A stretch of DNA of 25,496 nucleotides, from IMG/VR virus record IMGVR_UViG_3300036770_001869, positions 1 to 25,496 of that record, one strand, 5' to 3'. Position 1 is the stretch's first letter, and each line of letters opens with the position of its first letter. The position numbers and the translations under genes were made by a program. The notes beneath the pieces were generated by a model. The model saw only the letters and a program-made list of their open reading frames with translations. It made no database searches and was not told the DNA's origin. The DNA is from a virus. Below are positions 7,549-15,690 of this stretch, in pieces.

Positions 7549-7789
7549 GGCTTTCGACTATTTACTGTATTTTCTTTAATGTATAGCCCTACAATCGGGT
7601 TTAGAAATGTATCGCTGTTATAGTAAACAGTTCCATCCTCATCCTCGCGCCATAGGCTCATGTTAGCATATTTGCGCTCGTTGAAGGCTGAATTATTAGC
7701 CCTGTTTCTATTTTTTGAGTCTTCGCGGATCTGCCCGATAGTGCGTTCTGTTTTTTTTTAAACTTGGGCAATGTTATTTCTTTCTTCAT
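7509..7789 (-). CDS. Small protein expressed only through -1 shift at A9
   Basis: The ATG at 7787-7789 overlaps the stop of the SPOR-like gene as ATGA, so translation there is expected. In that frame the reading stops at 7658 after 43 codons. If the ribosome or polymerase slips by one at the run of nine A's (7759-7751), the frame continues for 80 more codons to a stop at 7509, giving 93 residues. The shifted part reads like a genuine soluble protein (TERTIGQIREDSKNRNR, SLWREDEDGTVYYNSDTF, NPIVGLYIKENTV), while the unshifted tail looks random (QNALSGRSAKTQKIETG). Without the shift most of the coding signal is unreadable. Possible causes are programmed slippage, a recent mutation or a base-call error in the homopolymer. 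No family recognised. Confidence 0.65.
7751..7759 (-). other. A9 homopolymer, candidate slippage site
   Basis: Nine consecutive A's on the coding strand, read in the upstream frame as AAA AAA AAA followed by CAG. This contains the heptamer A_AAA_AAA, on which ribosomes can slip -1, and it is long enough for RNA polymerase slippage. A single -1 step joins the start that is coupled to the SPOR-like gene to the 80-codon downstream reading frame. Confidence 0.6.
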
Positions 7790-8145
7790 TGTTGTTTTAC
7801 TGTTGTTGTGAATGAATCAATACTGTATTGTTCTAACTTGGCCTCTACCGCGTGTGCCTCCTCTAATGTTTCGTGCCTGCTTACCACTACTCTATACCTT
7901 TCACCGTATGCCATTGCGCAGGCGTATTTGTAACCAAGTGAGCGTAGGCGAAGCACTGAAGGAGTAGCGTTTTCAACGCTTTCAAAGTTGCCTGCAATAA
8001 CTACAAAGTTACCCGGAAGCTCTCCAATGTCGTAGTATTGCGCTGGCTCAGGCTGCTCTTGGTGTTGGCAGTGTTTTAGATAACCAAACCTTAAAAACAG
8101 GGCGCTGGATAGCAGCACCAGCGCCCACTTAAACTTTACTTCCAT
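7786..8145 (-). CDS. Membrane-anchored SPOR-like domain protein
   Basis: A 119-residue protein. Residues 7-24 (WALVLLSSALFLRFGYL) form one transmembrane anchor with Lys before it, so the N-terminus is probably cytoplasmic and the rest periplasmic. Residues about 45-117 follow the SPOR pattern: NFVVIAGNFESVENATPSVL, RLRSLGYKY, ERYRVVVSRHETLEEAHAVEAKL, that is two beta-alpha units with the YRV strand between. SPOR domains bind denuded peptidoglycan at division sites in Gram-negative bacteria. In a phage this could localise a lysis or host-division-interfering protein. The gene overlaps the next gene by 4 bases and the previous by 10. The domain call is by pattern only. Confidence 0.65.
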   Translation of the reverse strand: MEVKFKWALVLLSSALFLRFGYLKHCQHQEQPEPAQYYDIGELPGNFVVIAGNFESVENATPSVLRLRSLGYKYACAMAYGERYRVVVSRHETLEEAHAVEAKLEQYSIDSFTTTVKQQ

Positions 8146-8387
8146 CTCGGTTTCCGGTTTTGCTCGAAAGCCGAGAAGGCTTCCACGATCGTGTCGTTCG
8201 GGCTGTACTTGGAAGGATACACCCTAAATCCTGCACTTTCGTCAACGTCGTTTAAGCTGCCAGGTACTATTTTGTCGCGGTTAGCCAGTTGGCCTTCCTT
8301 TTCCATGATAAGTATCTGAGCGCCTTTCTTTTTAATATATGCGGCCTTCTTGTCACCGCTCACTTGGTATAATCCATCATTTAACAT
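8136..8387 (-). CDS. Small soluble protein of unknown function
   Basis: An 83-residue protein without signal or membrane segment. It has beta-like strands (GLYQVSGDKKAAYIKKKGAQ) and an acidic middle part (SLNDVDESAGFRVYPSKY). The start overlaps the end of the nuclease gene by 11 bases, and its own end overlaps the SPOR-like gene by 10 bases, which supports it as part of one compact operon. I do not recognise the family. Confidence 0.6.
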   Translation of the reverse strand: MLNDGLYQVSGDKKAAYIKKKGAQILIMEKEGQLANRDKIVPGSLNDVDESAGFRVYPSKYSPNDTIVEAFSAFEQNRKPRWK

Positions 8388-9210
8388 AAACGTCTAGAAC
8401 ATTTACGCCACAGTAAAACTCCTGTGACTGGGTGAAAAGTTCGGGTTCTTGCAGGCACTCTTTGAACCGCTGTACATAGCTTCTTATTTCACTCATAGCC
8501 TGTTGGCGTAGTGCATCGCTAATAGAATGTACAGACACCTCGCCTTTGCCATCAACGCAAAGAAATAAAAAGTCTATTACATTGAAAGCCTGCATGTATA
8601 TTGCCGCCTGCCAATGGTAGCGCTTTTTTATAATGTCCCTCGCTGCTGCGTTGCGGCTTGCATCTGACATCGTCTTAATGTCTGCAATATAACTACTTGG
8701 CTCATTAAGTAGATCAACGCGGCCTGAAAACTGTATGCCTTCGATAAAGGTGGAAAAAGCTAGCTCAGGAACGCCATCTTTAAGAAAAACACTGCTTTGG
8801 GAGTTGGTTTTGAGCGCATCGGACATTTCCTTAGCAGCTTCCACCATTTTAGCGCTCACTGGCTGAAGGCCGGTACTGCTGAGGACAGATGCTTTAATAT
8901 CGTCTATCTTCATCTTAAAGCCTTCCTCCGGCACCTGCTCTACATATTGACAGTACAGGTTGTACCAGGCCTGCTTTCCTTCCTTTGTAGCGCCATTCAC
9001 ATCAGGCAGTACTAAATATCTGCTGTTTGCCTCGTTAGGCTCCAGCGTGTAGGTGTGTGCCATTTGGCCTATCACCATCGACTCTGAAGGCTCGAAGGCT
9101 GCCATTTTGTATTGCAATAGTGCGCGTGGTGAAGTCGCGAAAGCATTTAGGGCGCTAAATGAAAGTTTCTGCTCTTGCAGTAGTTGATTAATTGCGTCTT
9201 GTGCGGTCAT
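8377..9210 (-). CDS. PD-(D/E)XK exonuclease, RecE/exonuclease VIII-like
   Basis: A 277-residue protein matching the putative exodeoxyribonuclease 8 PDDEXK-like family, usually 230-290 residues. Conserved points in order: the N-terminal SFSALNAFATSP helix, GQMAHTYTLEP with His52, Glu149 in VPELAF, Asp166 in FSGRVDLL, the catalytic D-x-K in YIADIKTM (Asp177, Lys179), and the Q-x-x-x-Y helix HWQAAIYM (Gln201, Tyr205). Such enzymes resect double-stranded DNA 5' to 3' and feed single-strand annealing recombination. No annealing protein or single-strand binding protein gene is seen next to it, which is unusual. It starts inside the end of the small exported gene (23-base overlap). Confidence 0.85.
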   Translation of the reverse strand: MTAQDAINQLLQEQKLSFSALNAFATSPRALLQYKMAAFEPSESMVIGQMAHTYTLEPNEANSRYLVLPDVNGATKEGKQAWYNLYCQYVEQVPEEGFKMKIDDIKASVLSSTGLQPVSAKMVEAAKEMSDALKTNSQSSVFLKDGVPELAFSTFIEGIQFSGRVDLLNEPSSYIADIKTMSDASRNAAARDIIKKRYHWQAAIYMQAFNVIDFLFLCVDGKGEVSVHSISDALRQQAMSEIRSYVQRFKECLQEPELFTQSQEFYCGVNVLDVYVK

Positions 9211-9400
9211 TGTAGTAAAGTGGTTGTGTTAAAGTAGTGGTGTCGTTCAGTACCGGCTTAGCTACCGGCATTTGTGCACATTGTGCCTCAGTTGGGCGTA
9301 CTGGAGCCGCAATGGTGGGCGGCTTTTTTGTTGTTGGCTGCTGTGTCTGAGCTATGGCAAAGGCAGGAAGCAGCGCGAAAGTAATAATTAAAAGTTTCAT
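9188..9400 (-). CDS. Small exported Pro/Thr-rich protein
   Basis: A 70-residue protein that starts with a clear signal peptide (MKLLIITFALLPAFAIAQ, likely cut after AIA). The mature part is about 52 residues, rich in Pro, Thr, Ala and Gln (TQQPTTKKPPTIAAPVRPTE), low-complexity and hydrophilic. It has one Cys at CAQMP. It lies directly behind the promoter at 9424-9431 and is first in an operon with the exonuclease. The role is unknown. A periplasmic lysis accessory such as a spanin-type component, or a superinfection factor, are possibilities that the sequence does not decide. Confidence 0.6.
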   Translation of the reverse strand: MKLLIITFALLPAFAIAQTQQPTTKKPPTIAAPVRPTEAQCAQMPVAKPVLNDTTTLTQPLYYNDRTRRN

Positions 9401-9423
9401 GTTATAAAGCGTTGAATGTTTAG

Positions 9424-9455
9424 CAAAGGTAATATTATCAAATGATTTTTAAAAA
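9424..9455 (-). promoter_or_regulatory. Bacteroidota-type promoter for the 9400-7023 operon
   Basis: On the minus strand the -7 box is TACCTTTG (complement of 9424-9431), matching TAnnTTTG. It stands 23 bases before the ATG at 9400. Upstream lies AT-rich sequence with one ATTTTTAAAA block; a clear TTG at -33 is not seen. The block is the same one found in the two other promoters of the window. Confidence 0.65.
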
Positions 9456-9676
9456 CTTTTTTGTACAAGTAGATAAAAAAGAGGCACATCAATTGGAGTG
9501 ACGTGCATAAGTACAATGACATCCTGGCCGAGTAGATCCCGGTACTTGTTAGCTGTTAGAGTTGCATCCATTATGTGATTAAAGTTTAACCGCGCTCCGG
9601 TTTCTTTAATTGTAATGTAGTGCATGCCGTTTCCGGCTGGCGTTGTTGTTATGTCGCGTTTTGGTAGAGTTTGCAT
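9449..9676 (-). CDS. Small protein of unknown function
   Basis: A 75-residue protein using the ATG at 9674-9676; an upstream TTG at 9700 would add eight residues but falls inside a hairpin, so I prefer the ATG. The sequence is soluble and mixed alpha/beta (MHYITIKETGARLNFNHIMD, LTANKYRDLLGQDVIVLMHV) and ends in a hydrophobic, possibly amphipathic segment (VPLFYLLVQKSF). It stops within the AT-rich upstream part of the next promoter. I do not recognise it. Confidence 0.55.
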   Translation of the reverse strand: MQTLPKRDITTTPAGNGMHYITIKETGARLNFNHIMDATLTANKYRDLLGQDVIVLMHVTPIDVPLFYLLVQKSF

Positions 9677-9690
9677 GGTATAAAAGTTTA

Positions 9691-9717
9691 GCCCTGCCAA
9701 CTAAAGGCTGACAGGGC
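9691..9717 (-). other. Hairpin between two small genes
   Basis: A 6-bp G/C-rich stem GCCCTG/CAGGGC with a 15-base loop, 7 bases after the stop at 9725 and 14 bases before the ATG at 9676. It is followed on the minus strand by TAAACTTTTATAC, a poor T-tract. It may be a weak terminator or transcript-end stabiliser for the gene at 9725-10270. Confidence 0.5.
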
Positions 9718-9724
9718 GTTGGAA

Positions 9725-10270
9725 TTAAATTTCGTTTACAGACACTTCATTGCCATTAGGGCCGCATATAGTTACAACCTGGAATTTAGTTCCGCACAAT
9801 GTGATACTTTCTTCGTATGCGTCAAACTCAGTAAGTCTGTGATGCACTATATCTGCACGCGACATTCCAAGCCTCCAATTATTAAGGCCTGTAAGCCGAC
9901 CAAATGCACTTTTTGTGGTGTAATTGCTAATAAAAAACTCTGTGTCAATTTTTTTGCCTGATAGATAAGCAGCAACAATTGTAAATGCTAAAACAATATT
10001 ATGTTGCGTGCATTCAAAAACGTTTTCCCAAAACTCCGCTACTTTACTTTCGTCTTCATTTTCAATATTAGCAATAAACTCATTTATTTTGCCTTGAATT
10101 ATCTCTTCGGCCGCTTGAAAATCTAGGCCATTAAGTTCATCTACTTGGTAATACATAATTGCAAGTTCTTCAGCGGTCATTTGACCAGTAATAAACTGGT
10201 CGATGCCGTATTGATTTACATACTCTGCTGTAGCTGCTTTAAGTGATGCTGTTGCTTGTGCGTTTGTCAT
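9725..10270 (-). CDS. Unknown helical protein under its own promoter
   Basis: A 181-residue acidic protein, mainly helical, with no signal peptide. Segments such as MTAEELAIMYYQVDELNGLD, AAEEIIQGKINEFIANIENE and VAEFWENVFECTQHNIVLAF are amphipathic. Residues about 90-106 (NIVLAFTIVAAYLSG) are hydrophobic and could be a buried helix rather than a membrane segment. The C-terminal part, TLCGTKFQVVTICGPNGNEV, is beta-like. Codon use is more A/T-rich than in the structural genes. It is transcribed alone from a strong-looking promoter (10320-10353) and followed by a hairpin, which fits an early or regulatory gene. I do not recognise the family. Confidence 0.65.
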   Translation of the reverse strand: MTNAQATASLKAATAEYVNQYGIDQFITGQMTAEELAIMYYQVDELNGLDFQAAEEIIQGKINEFIANIENEDESKVAEFWENVFECTQHNIVLAFTIVAAYLSGKKIDTEFFISNYTTKSAFGRLTGLNNWRLGMSRADIVHHRLTEFDAYEESITLCGTKFQVVTICGPNGNEVSVNEI

Positions 10271-10319
10271 GATCGTAAAATTTTAAGTGTTAAAAATGTG
10301 TTGTTCTTTAATTGTTAGG

Positions 10320-10376
10320 CAAAGATAATACACTGCGTTCTATATTTCAAAACTATTTTTAAAATTATTTTTAAAA
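10320..10376 (-). promoter_or_regulatory. Strong Bacteroidota-type promoter with tandem AT blocks
   Basis: The minus strand shows -7 TATCTTTG (complement of 10320-10327) and -33 TTTTG (complement of 10348-10352), separated by 20 bases, an almost ideal Bacteroidota promoter. Upstream are two overlapping blocks of the form AAAAnTATTTTTAAAA at 10349-10364 and 10361-10376. The promoter drives the gene starting at 10270 with a leader of about 40 bases. Confidence 0.8.
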
Positions 10377-10390
10377 AACTGAAAAAAGAA

Positions 10391-10424
10391 CAAAAAAGCC
10401 CGCAAACCATTACGGCTGCGGGCT
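10391..10424 (-). terminator. Intrinsic terminator of the tail operon
   Basis: A perfect 8-bp stem AGCCCGCA/TGCGGGCT (10397-10404 with 10417-10424), a 12-base loop (GCCGTAATGGTT on the minus strand) and directly following T6. It lies 33 bases after the tape measure stop at 10457 and before the promoter at 10376, so it closes the long tail operon. Confidence 0.9.
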
Positions 10425-10456
10425 AAATTGACCTCTTATCATCCTAAAATCTTCGC

Positions 10457-13400
10457 CTAAAGTATGGCAGCGGTCCGGACTCTATTACCGGTGTTCACCT
10501 CAGTCACTATATCCTCAGTCACGACGTACGTCTGTATTCGATCAATCCGCTGGTTTGTTGCCTGTATATACTGCGCCAGTAGTGCTTGTCCTTGTTCTAA
10601 CTTTGTCAGTGTTTCGCTGGTTGCATCCGCTATGCGAGGTGCGCCTCCTACTAAACCCCCATCGGCAAAACCAGGGACACCAATTTTCCTAAACGTTGCC
10701 GGGCCGCCTAGCGCTGCCTGCTGCCTTTTATTTAGCACCACTTCCCCGCGCTTTACTGTTGCTAAGACGTTGTCACCGTTACGCATCGTTGGTATATTCT
10801 GCTTAGTAACCACCAGTCCATCCTTCATCTGCGGTACATCTGCCCCCATTAAACCGCCTTCGGCAGCCGGTTGCGCTGTGATGGTAGCAATCTGGGCAGC
10901 ACCTAAAGCAGCAGCAAGCACCGCACCTACTGGACCGGAGGTAGCAAGAGCGCGTGTGACAGCTAAGGCAGTGTTTATAATTGCCTGTACTATTGCAAAT
11001 GCCTTTGCCCTGCGTGCTTCCTCCTTCTCCAGTTGCTCTTTTTCTTTGTCCAGCCGTTCGGCAGCCGCTAGCTCAGACTTAAGTTGCGCTTCCAGTCGCT
11101 TCTTTTGCGCACCGCTAGCCGTTTCTAACTGCTTCTCTATATTCTCGATCCGCTCGGCCTGCTGCTGCGCTCGTTCGTCTAGCGCGTTTTGCTCTCGCTG
11201 CGCTGCTGCCGCCTGGAACTGATCAAAGATGGAAGTTACTTCACTTAAAGTTTCAAGCGCAAATTCAATGCCTTTCTGTCGTTCACCGTTTCTTTTTTCC
11301 TCCTCAGTCGTTACAATCTGTGTGTACTGCTTCTCTGCTTCAGTACGCGCTAGCTGGTAGGCATCCAGCTGCGAGGTTAAAAGTTGGTATTCTTCTATAC
11401 TTGCATTTGTTATCGTGTCATCCTCAGCCAAGCGGGTGAGCGCTGCCTGTATCGTTGCTATTTGTTGCTCGGCTTCCTGGATAGCCCGCTGGGCTGCTGC
11501 CTTATCATACTCAGCTTTTATTTGTACTGTTAGTGTGCCTGCATCCTCACCAGACTGTAGCGCTTCGGTTATGGCTTCATTTAGCTCAATCGCTGCTGCT
11601 GTTGCTTGCTGTTTGTACCCTTCCTGAACCGCCTTGATATTTGCGCTAATCGCCTGTAGGCGGTCTGTGGCTTCCTGCTTTCTTGCGTCGTTCCTGATCT
11701 GCTGTAGGCGTAGTTGGTGCTGCTGCTCTTCCTGCTCTAAGATAGCGTTCGTTTGCCTTCGTTGCGCTTCTACATCTGCATCAGCTTGGCGGTCAAATGC
11801 CTTGACTTCGTCAGACGTTTTGCCCTTAGCCTCTATAATTGCCTGCCTTGCTTCCTCCTGAGCTTTTACCAGCTCCACTTCCTGCTTCGCTAACTCAGCC
11901 TTTACAAGCTCAAACCGATTCTGCTCCTCCGCTATTTCCTTCGCTGTTTCATTCTGTATTCCTTCGATCGTTACATCTGCCAGCTTCTTAGTCAGCTCGT
12001 TTAACAGCTGGATGCGTTGTTCGCCATACGCTTCCTGAGCTTTAATAGCTTCCTCGTTTAATTTGTTTTGCGCTTCTAGTTGCCTGTTTTCCTCCTCCTT
12101 TAACTTTGCCCGCTTTTCGGCATTGCGTGCGCGTTCGTTTGCTTTCCGGTCTAGTTCATCCTGCTTTTCATCAGCAGCGACTTGCTGGGCTAATAATAAG
12201 GCTTGGTTTTTCTCTGCTTCCTTTTGCTGTTGTAGCGCTTCTTCACCCCTTTTTATCGACTCATTATAACCTTTGTTAAAGCCTTCCACTAACTTCGTCA
12301 CGCTAAACGTGCCATTAAAGTACAGCTTAAGAACCTCATAAAGGCCATTGTAGGCTGCAAATGCTTTTTCGACAAAGGAAAGCCAGTTGTTCAGTATTTT
12401 AAGTCCTGTGTTTTCAAGCCATTTAACAAAGCCGCTTTGCCCTCCAAATACTTTGGTGATGCTTTCTGATAGCTTGACTTTGTTGGCTGCTATTTCTTCC
12501 TCTACTTTTAACTGGTCGCTCTGCTTCTTTGTTAGTTCATCGCTTTGATCTACCAAATCCTCAAGACTTCCTGTAAATTCGTCAGACTTTCTTATTAGCT
12601 TTTCAAGTACTTCCTCTTCCTCAATACCGGCCCTACCTGCCTGCGTCAATGATATAAACAACTGGTCAGCACTCGCTCCTGCTCCTTTCGCCTTCGGTGC
12701 AAACTCTGTCAGCGCATCCAAAAATTTACCGTTTGCGTCGGCTCCAGCCAAGTAGCCTGTTTCAATTTTCTTTAGTGCCTCTTCGTAGCTGATACCAAAG
12801 TTTTGAGCGACTGCGTTCGTGGCCTTTAGTAGCTCCTCTTGGTCTGCCTTGAAAGTATTACCCAGCGCTATGATCTTGCTCGTGGCCGCTGCTGCCTGGT
12901 CTGTGGTTTCATTACCTAACCGCTGTATTTCCCCGCGTAGCTTGTTAGTTTCTGCTGCAAATTCCCTGATAGCCTGCACCCCTTCCAAAATTAAGCTGAT
13001 AGCCTGAAAACCCACGAACATACTAGTTATGGCTTTGCCGCTCAGCGTAGCAGCCTGCCCCACCTGGCCTATGCCTGTGCGGGCTGCATCCGCTGCGCCT
13101 GCCAACTGGGAGAAGCCAGGAACGGAAGAAGCTAGCAAGCCCTTTAAAGGTTCAAACGCTTGGGAGTAGTTGCCCACGTTGCGTTGAAACTGCCCTATAC
13201 TTGCGTCAATATCTTTCAGCTCTGCATCTAGTAGCTGTATCTGCTTTCGCATTTCAACCCCTATTTGGGAGTTCCTTTCTACTTCGGTCAGCTCCTTGTA
13301 AAGGCTGCGTAGGTTTACCAACTCTGCGTTAAGTGCGCGGTAGGTACGTGCGCCTCCTGATGCTTGCACTTCCAGTTCGCGCTGCACCGCCTTTTGGCTG

Positions 13401-13594
13401 TCGGCAACATCCTTCTGAGCGTTCTTCAGCTTTCCAAGCTCGGCCTCAAGTTTGCGGTACTCCTCCGTACCTAGCTCCGTTTGCTTTAGTTGCTCGTTGG
13501 TAGCCTTAATCGCTTCAGCTAGCTGCTTCTGCGTTCTTATGATTTGCTCAGATCCTTCTATTTCGACCTGAAATAATATCTTTTTAGTTGCCAT
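10457..13594 (-). CDS. Tail tape measure protein
   Basis: The longest gene in the window, 1045 residues. Residues 1-145 are Lys/Glu/Gln-rich coiled coil. Hydrophobic segments lie near 190-210 (SMFVGFQAISLILEGVQAI) and 863-912 (AKAFAIVQAIINTALAVTR then GPVGAVLAAALGAAQIATI). A long Ala/Gln/Glu coiled coil spans about 460-860. The C-terminal region (GEVVLNKRQQAALGG, then PGFADGGLVGGAP) is the Gly-rich end typical of tape measure proteins in Bacteroidota phages and prophages. The protein sets tail length and is ejected with the DNA. At roughly 0.15 nm per residue it would suit a tail of about 150 nm. The start overlaps the upstream stop as TAATG, and the terminator at 10391-10424 follows. Confidence 0.92.
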   Translation of the reverse strand: MATKKILFQVEIEGSEQIIRTQKQLAEAIKATNEQLKQTELGTEEYRKLEAELGKLKNAQKDVADSQKAVQRELEVQASGGARTYRALNAELVNLRSLYKELTEVERNSQIGVEMRKQIQLLDAELKDIDASIGQFQRNVGNYSQAFEPLKGLLASSVPGFSQLAGAADAARTGIGQVGQAATLSGKAITSMFVGFQAISLILEGVQAIREFAAETNKLRGEIQRLGNETTDQAAAATSKIIALGNTFKADQEELLKATNAVAQNFGISYEEALKKIETGYLAGADANGKFLDALTEFAPKAKGAGASADQLFISLTQAGRAGIEEEEVLEKLIRKSDEFTGSLEDLVDQSDELTKKQSDQLKVEEEIAANKVKLSESITKVFGGQSGFVKWLENTGLKILNNWLSFVEKAFAAYNGLYEVLKLYFNGTFSVTKLVEGFNKGYNESIKRGEEALQQQKEAEKNQALLLAQQVAADEKQDELDRKANERARNAEKRAKLKEEENRQLEAQNKLNEEAIKAQEAYGEQRIQLLNELTKKLADVTIEGIQNETAKEIAEEQNRFELVKAELAKQEVELVKAQEEARQAIIEAKGKTSDEVKAFDRQADADVEAQRRQTNAILEQEEQQHQLRLQQIRNDARKQEATDRLQAISANIKAVQEGYKQQATAAAIELNEAITEALQSGEDAGTLTVQIKAEYDKAAAQRAIQEAEQQIATIQAALTRLAEDDTITNASIEEYQLLTSQLDAYQLARTEAEKQYTQIVTTEEEKRNGERQKGIEFALETLSEVTSIFDQFQAAAAQREQNALDERAQQQAERIENIEKQLETASGAQKKRLEAQLKSELAAAERLDKEKEQLEKEEARRAKAFAIVQAIINTALAVTRALATSGPVGAVLAAALGAAQIATITAQPAAEGGLMGADVPQMKDGLVVTKQNIPTMRNGDNVLATVKRGEVVLNKRQQAALGGPATFRKIGVPGFADGGLVGGAPRIADATSETLTKLEQGQALLAQYIQATNQRIDRIQTYVVTEDIVTEVNTGNRVRTAAIL

Positions 13595-15690
13595 TACCTA
13601 AATAGTCCTTGTATGTTAGTGTTTTCAAGTGCGCTAGCCCTGCTTGCAGGCAGTATATAATCTGCCTCGAGTACCGTTTTACGGCTTCCTGTATAACCAG
13701 GTAAGTATCCATCAATCTCTTTTAAGATATAGATACGCCCATCAATGAGCAGCTTTTTGCGAAAGTCAAGGTTTAGAATGTCCGTTGTCTTCCAGAAAAT
13801 CCATTCTTTAACCGTTTCACCCCACTCTGTACGCCCTATTCGTTGTAGCCAGTAGCGAGAAGCCAGTCCAAGCGTGGCTGAGCCGTACGCATTTGGCGTT
13901 TCATCTGAGAAGCTCAAAGAAGGGCTGCTACCTGCTGCGTCATTGTAGTTAAAGAACCATGCAGCCGGATAGTCATAGGGCGAGCCAAGCCCGCGCGCAA
14001 CGTACCCATCTAGGCCGGCCCTTCTGCCTGCGTAGTACAGGATGCGCGGCCCGGTGTCCTCACCTTCTGCGACTGGATCTGTATCTAGTAGCGTGAGTTG
14101 CAGAATAGGAAGTAGCGGAGTTTTAGCACCTCCGAAAACAGGGTGCCTTATTTCGTTGGCGTTATACATTATTGATTTAGAGAAAAACGGTATAGTTACC
14201 ACGTTTTCTCCATCCTCAAAACGATCTGTCGGGTAATTATATGCAGCTGAGAAGGAAGGTAGCAAGCTATTACGGTCTACCTGCTCCGCATTTGTATCAC
14301 CGCTATCTGTTGCCCACTGCAAGCGAAGTTTCAATGCTTGCTCGTTGTTTGCTTTGTGTTCAGCTTCTTTGCTCAAGTCTATTTTAGTAGTGAAATCTAC
14401 CCGCGTGCTATCCTGGTAGAAACCTTCATAATAAGTACCGCCCATGTAGTAGCCATCCTGCGGCTCTATGCGAACTCTGCCTGTATCTAAGTTCGTACTT
14501 AGTTGCAGGTTGAAAGCGCGGGTAAAGCCTAAAAGCAGGTCGGCCATGTTCCAGGTATCGGGAGCGAGCAAACCTAAGTTTATTTCATAGCCTGCTTTGA
14601 ATACAAAAACCGGGCGTATCAAGAAAGTAAAAATGCCAGGCGTTTTTGTTATGCCATCATCCGTTGCAAAGTATAGCGACATTTTATCACCTTTGTATAA
14701 AAATATAGTTTCAGTCGCTTCTATATAGTCATTAGTACCAGCCGCAACAAGCGCAGGCGTAAAAACTGTGTTTGCAATATTAGCTACCCTAAAGAAATCA
14801 TTTCCATCTGCTTTCCCTCCGTAGGTAATTTCGTACTCTCCAGTAAAAGGCACATCATATTCACTATTACCTAAGTCGAAAAGCGTACCAGGATCAAAAA
14901 ACTCTTGATCGGCTGCCATTATAACCTTTTCGTAGGTAGGGTACAAAGAAGCAAACGTCTGTGTATTAGCTGCATCCTTAACCCGCAACTCATAACCAGC
15001 CCCAAACTCAACCGGAAATGGCCTAGATGGCAGCGGAAGTATGTACCGTTGTATCTCATCATGGCTGAACCAAGTACTATCAACTGCATAGCCGCAAAGG
15101 TTAAACGCCTTTGTAATTAGCTGCGTCAGGAAGACACCAAAAGTTAAGTCTGTGTACTCAATAGTATCTGCATTACTCCAGTCTTTAACCTTCCCTAAAA
15201 ATAAACACCAGGCACTAGACGAAGGCGCTTTGTTGTCATTCGCTGCCACAAACGTATCGTTCCAAATCGTGCCAGCAGCTATGTACGTGCTGACAATATC
15301 CTTTACAAGTATGGTTTTCATCTGCCCGAACCAGGCCGCATTATTTGCAGTTAGAACCGCCTCCATTCTGCGGGCATTCCTGCGGTGGGAGCCATTCCCA
15401 GCAAAAACACTGTCAAGCTGAGCGACCCCACGAAAAACGGAAACCCCATCCACATCGATGCGGCAGGGCTTGCGGTTTAGCGCTGCAAGGTTTGGATCAC
15501 CATCTATCCAATCACCAAAAACAGCCAGAGTTTGTTTGTCGGCTGGTATGGTAATAGGCCGCTTGGCAAAGTAGCCGCTAATTTGTCCGGGTGCTTCCTG
15601 AGCATCTAGGCGAAGGGTGAGCGCGATTGGCTGCGCTCCTTCCACCTGATTTATCAACTGATTATCTATATAAATCTCCGTTCTAGGCAT
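13594..15690 (-). CDS. Large tail tip/baseplate protein
   Basis: A 698-residue soluble beta-rich protein. It opens with a short ligand-like domain (PRTEIYIDNQLINQVEG, ALTLRLDAQEAPGQISGYFA, KRPITIPAD) that resembles the first domain of tail hub and distal tail proteins, followed by RGVAQLDSVFAGNG. The middle contains repeated aromatic beta strands and an embedded ELRVKDAANTQTFAS region; the C-terminal third (WLQRIGRTEWGETVKEWIFW, RKKLLIDGRIYILKEIDGYL) has the layout of a hub-binding domain. The gene overlaps its neighbours by one base on each side. It lies before the tape measure gene in transcription order, whereas hub proteins usually follow it. Hub or baseplate assignment is an inference. 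Confidence 0.6.
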   Translation of the reverse strand: MPRTEIYIDNQLINQVEGAQPIALTLRLDAQEAPGQISGYFAKRPITIPADKQTLAVFGDWIDGDPNLAALNRKPCRIDVDGVSVFRGVAQLDSVFAGNGSHRRNARRMEAVLTANNAAWFGQMKTILVKDIVSTYIAAGTIWNDTFVAANDNKAPSSSAWCLFLGKVKDWSNADTIEYTDLTFGVFLTQLITKAFNLCGYAVDSTWFSHDEIQRYILPLPSRPFPVEFGAGYELRVKDAANTQTFASLYPTYEKVIMAADQEFFDPGTLFDLGNSEYDVPFTGEYEITYGGKADGNDFFRVANIANTVFTPALVAAGTNDYIEATETIFLYKGDKMSLYFATDDGITKTPGIFTFLIRPVFVFKAGYEINLGLLAPDTWNMADLLLGFTRAFNLQLSTNLDTGRVRIEPQDGYYMGGTYYEGFYQDSTRVDFTTKIDLSKEAEHKANNEQALKLRLQWATDSGDTNAEQVDRNSLLPSFSAAYNYPTDRFEDGENVVTIPFFSKSIMYNANEIRHPVFGGAKTPLLPILQLTLLDTDPVAEGEDTGPRILYYAGRRAGLDGYVARGLGSPYDYPAAWFFNYNDAAGSSPSLSFSDETPNAYGSATLGLASRYWLQRIGRTEWGETVKEWIFWKTTDILNLDFRKKLLIDGRIYILKEIDGYLPGYTGSRKTVLEADYILPASRASALENTNIQGLFR

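Noticed and set aside
10464-11222. Long + strand reading frame (252 codons) opposite the tape measure gene
   Set aside because: It is Ser/Ala/Cys-rich antisense of a repetitive coiled-coil gene with no start signal; the minus-strand gene explains the openness.
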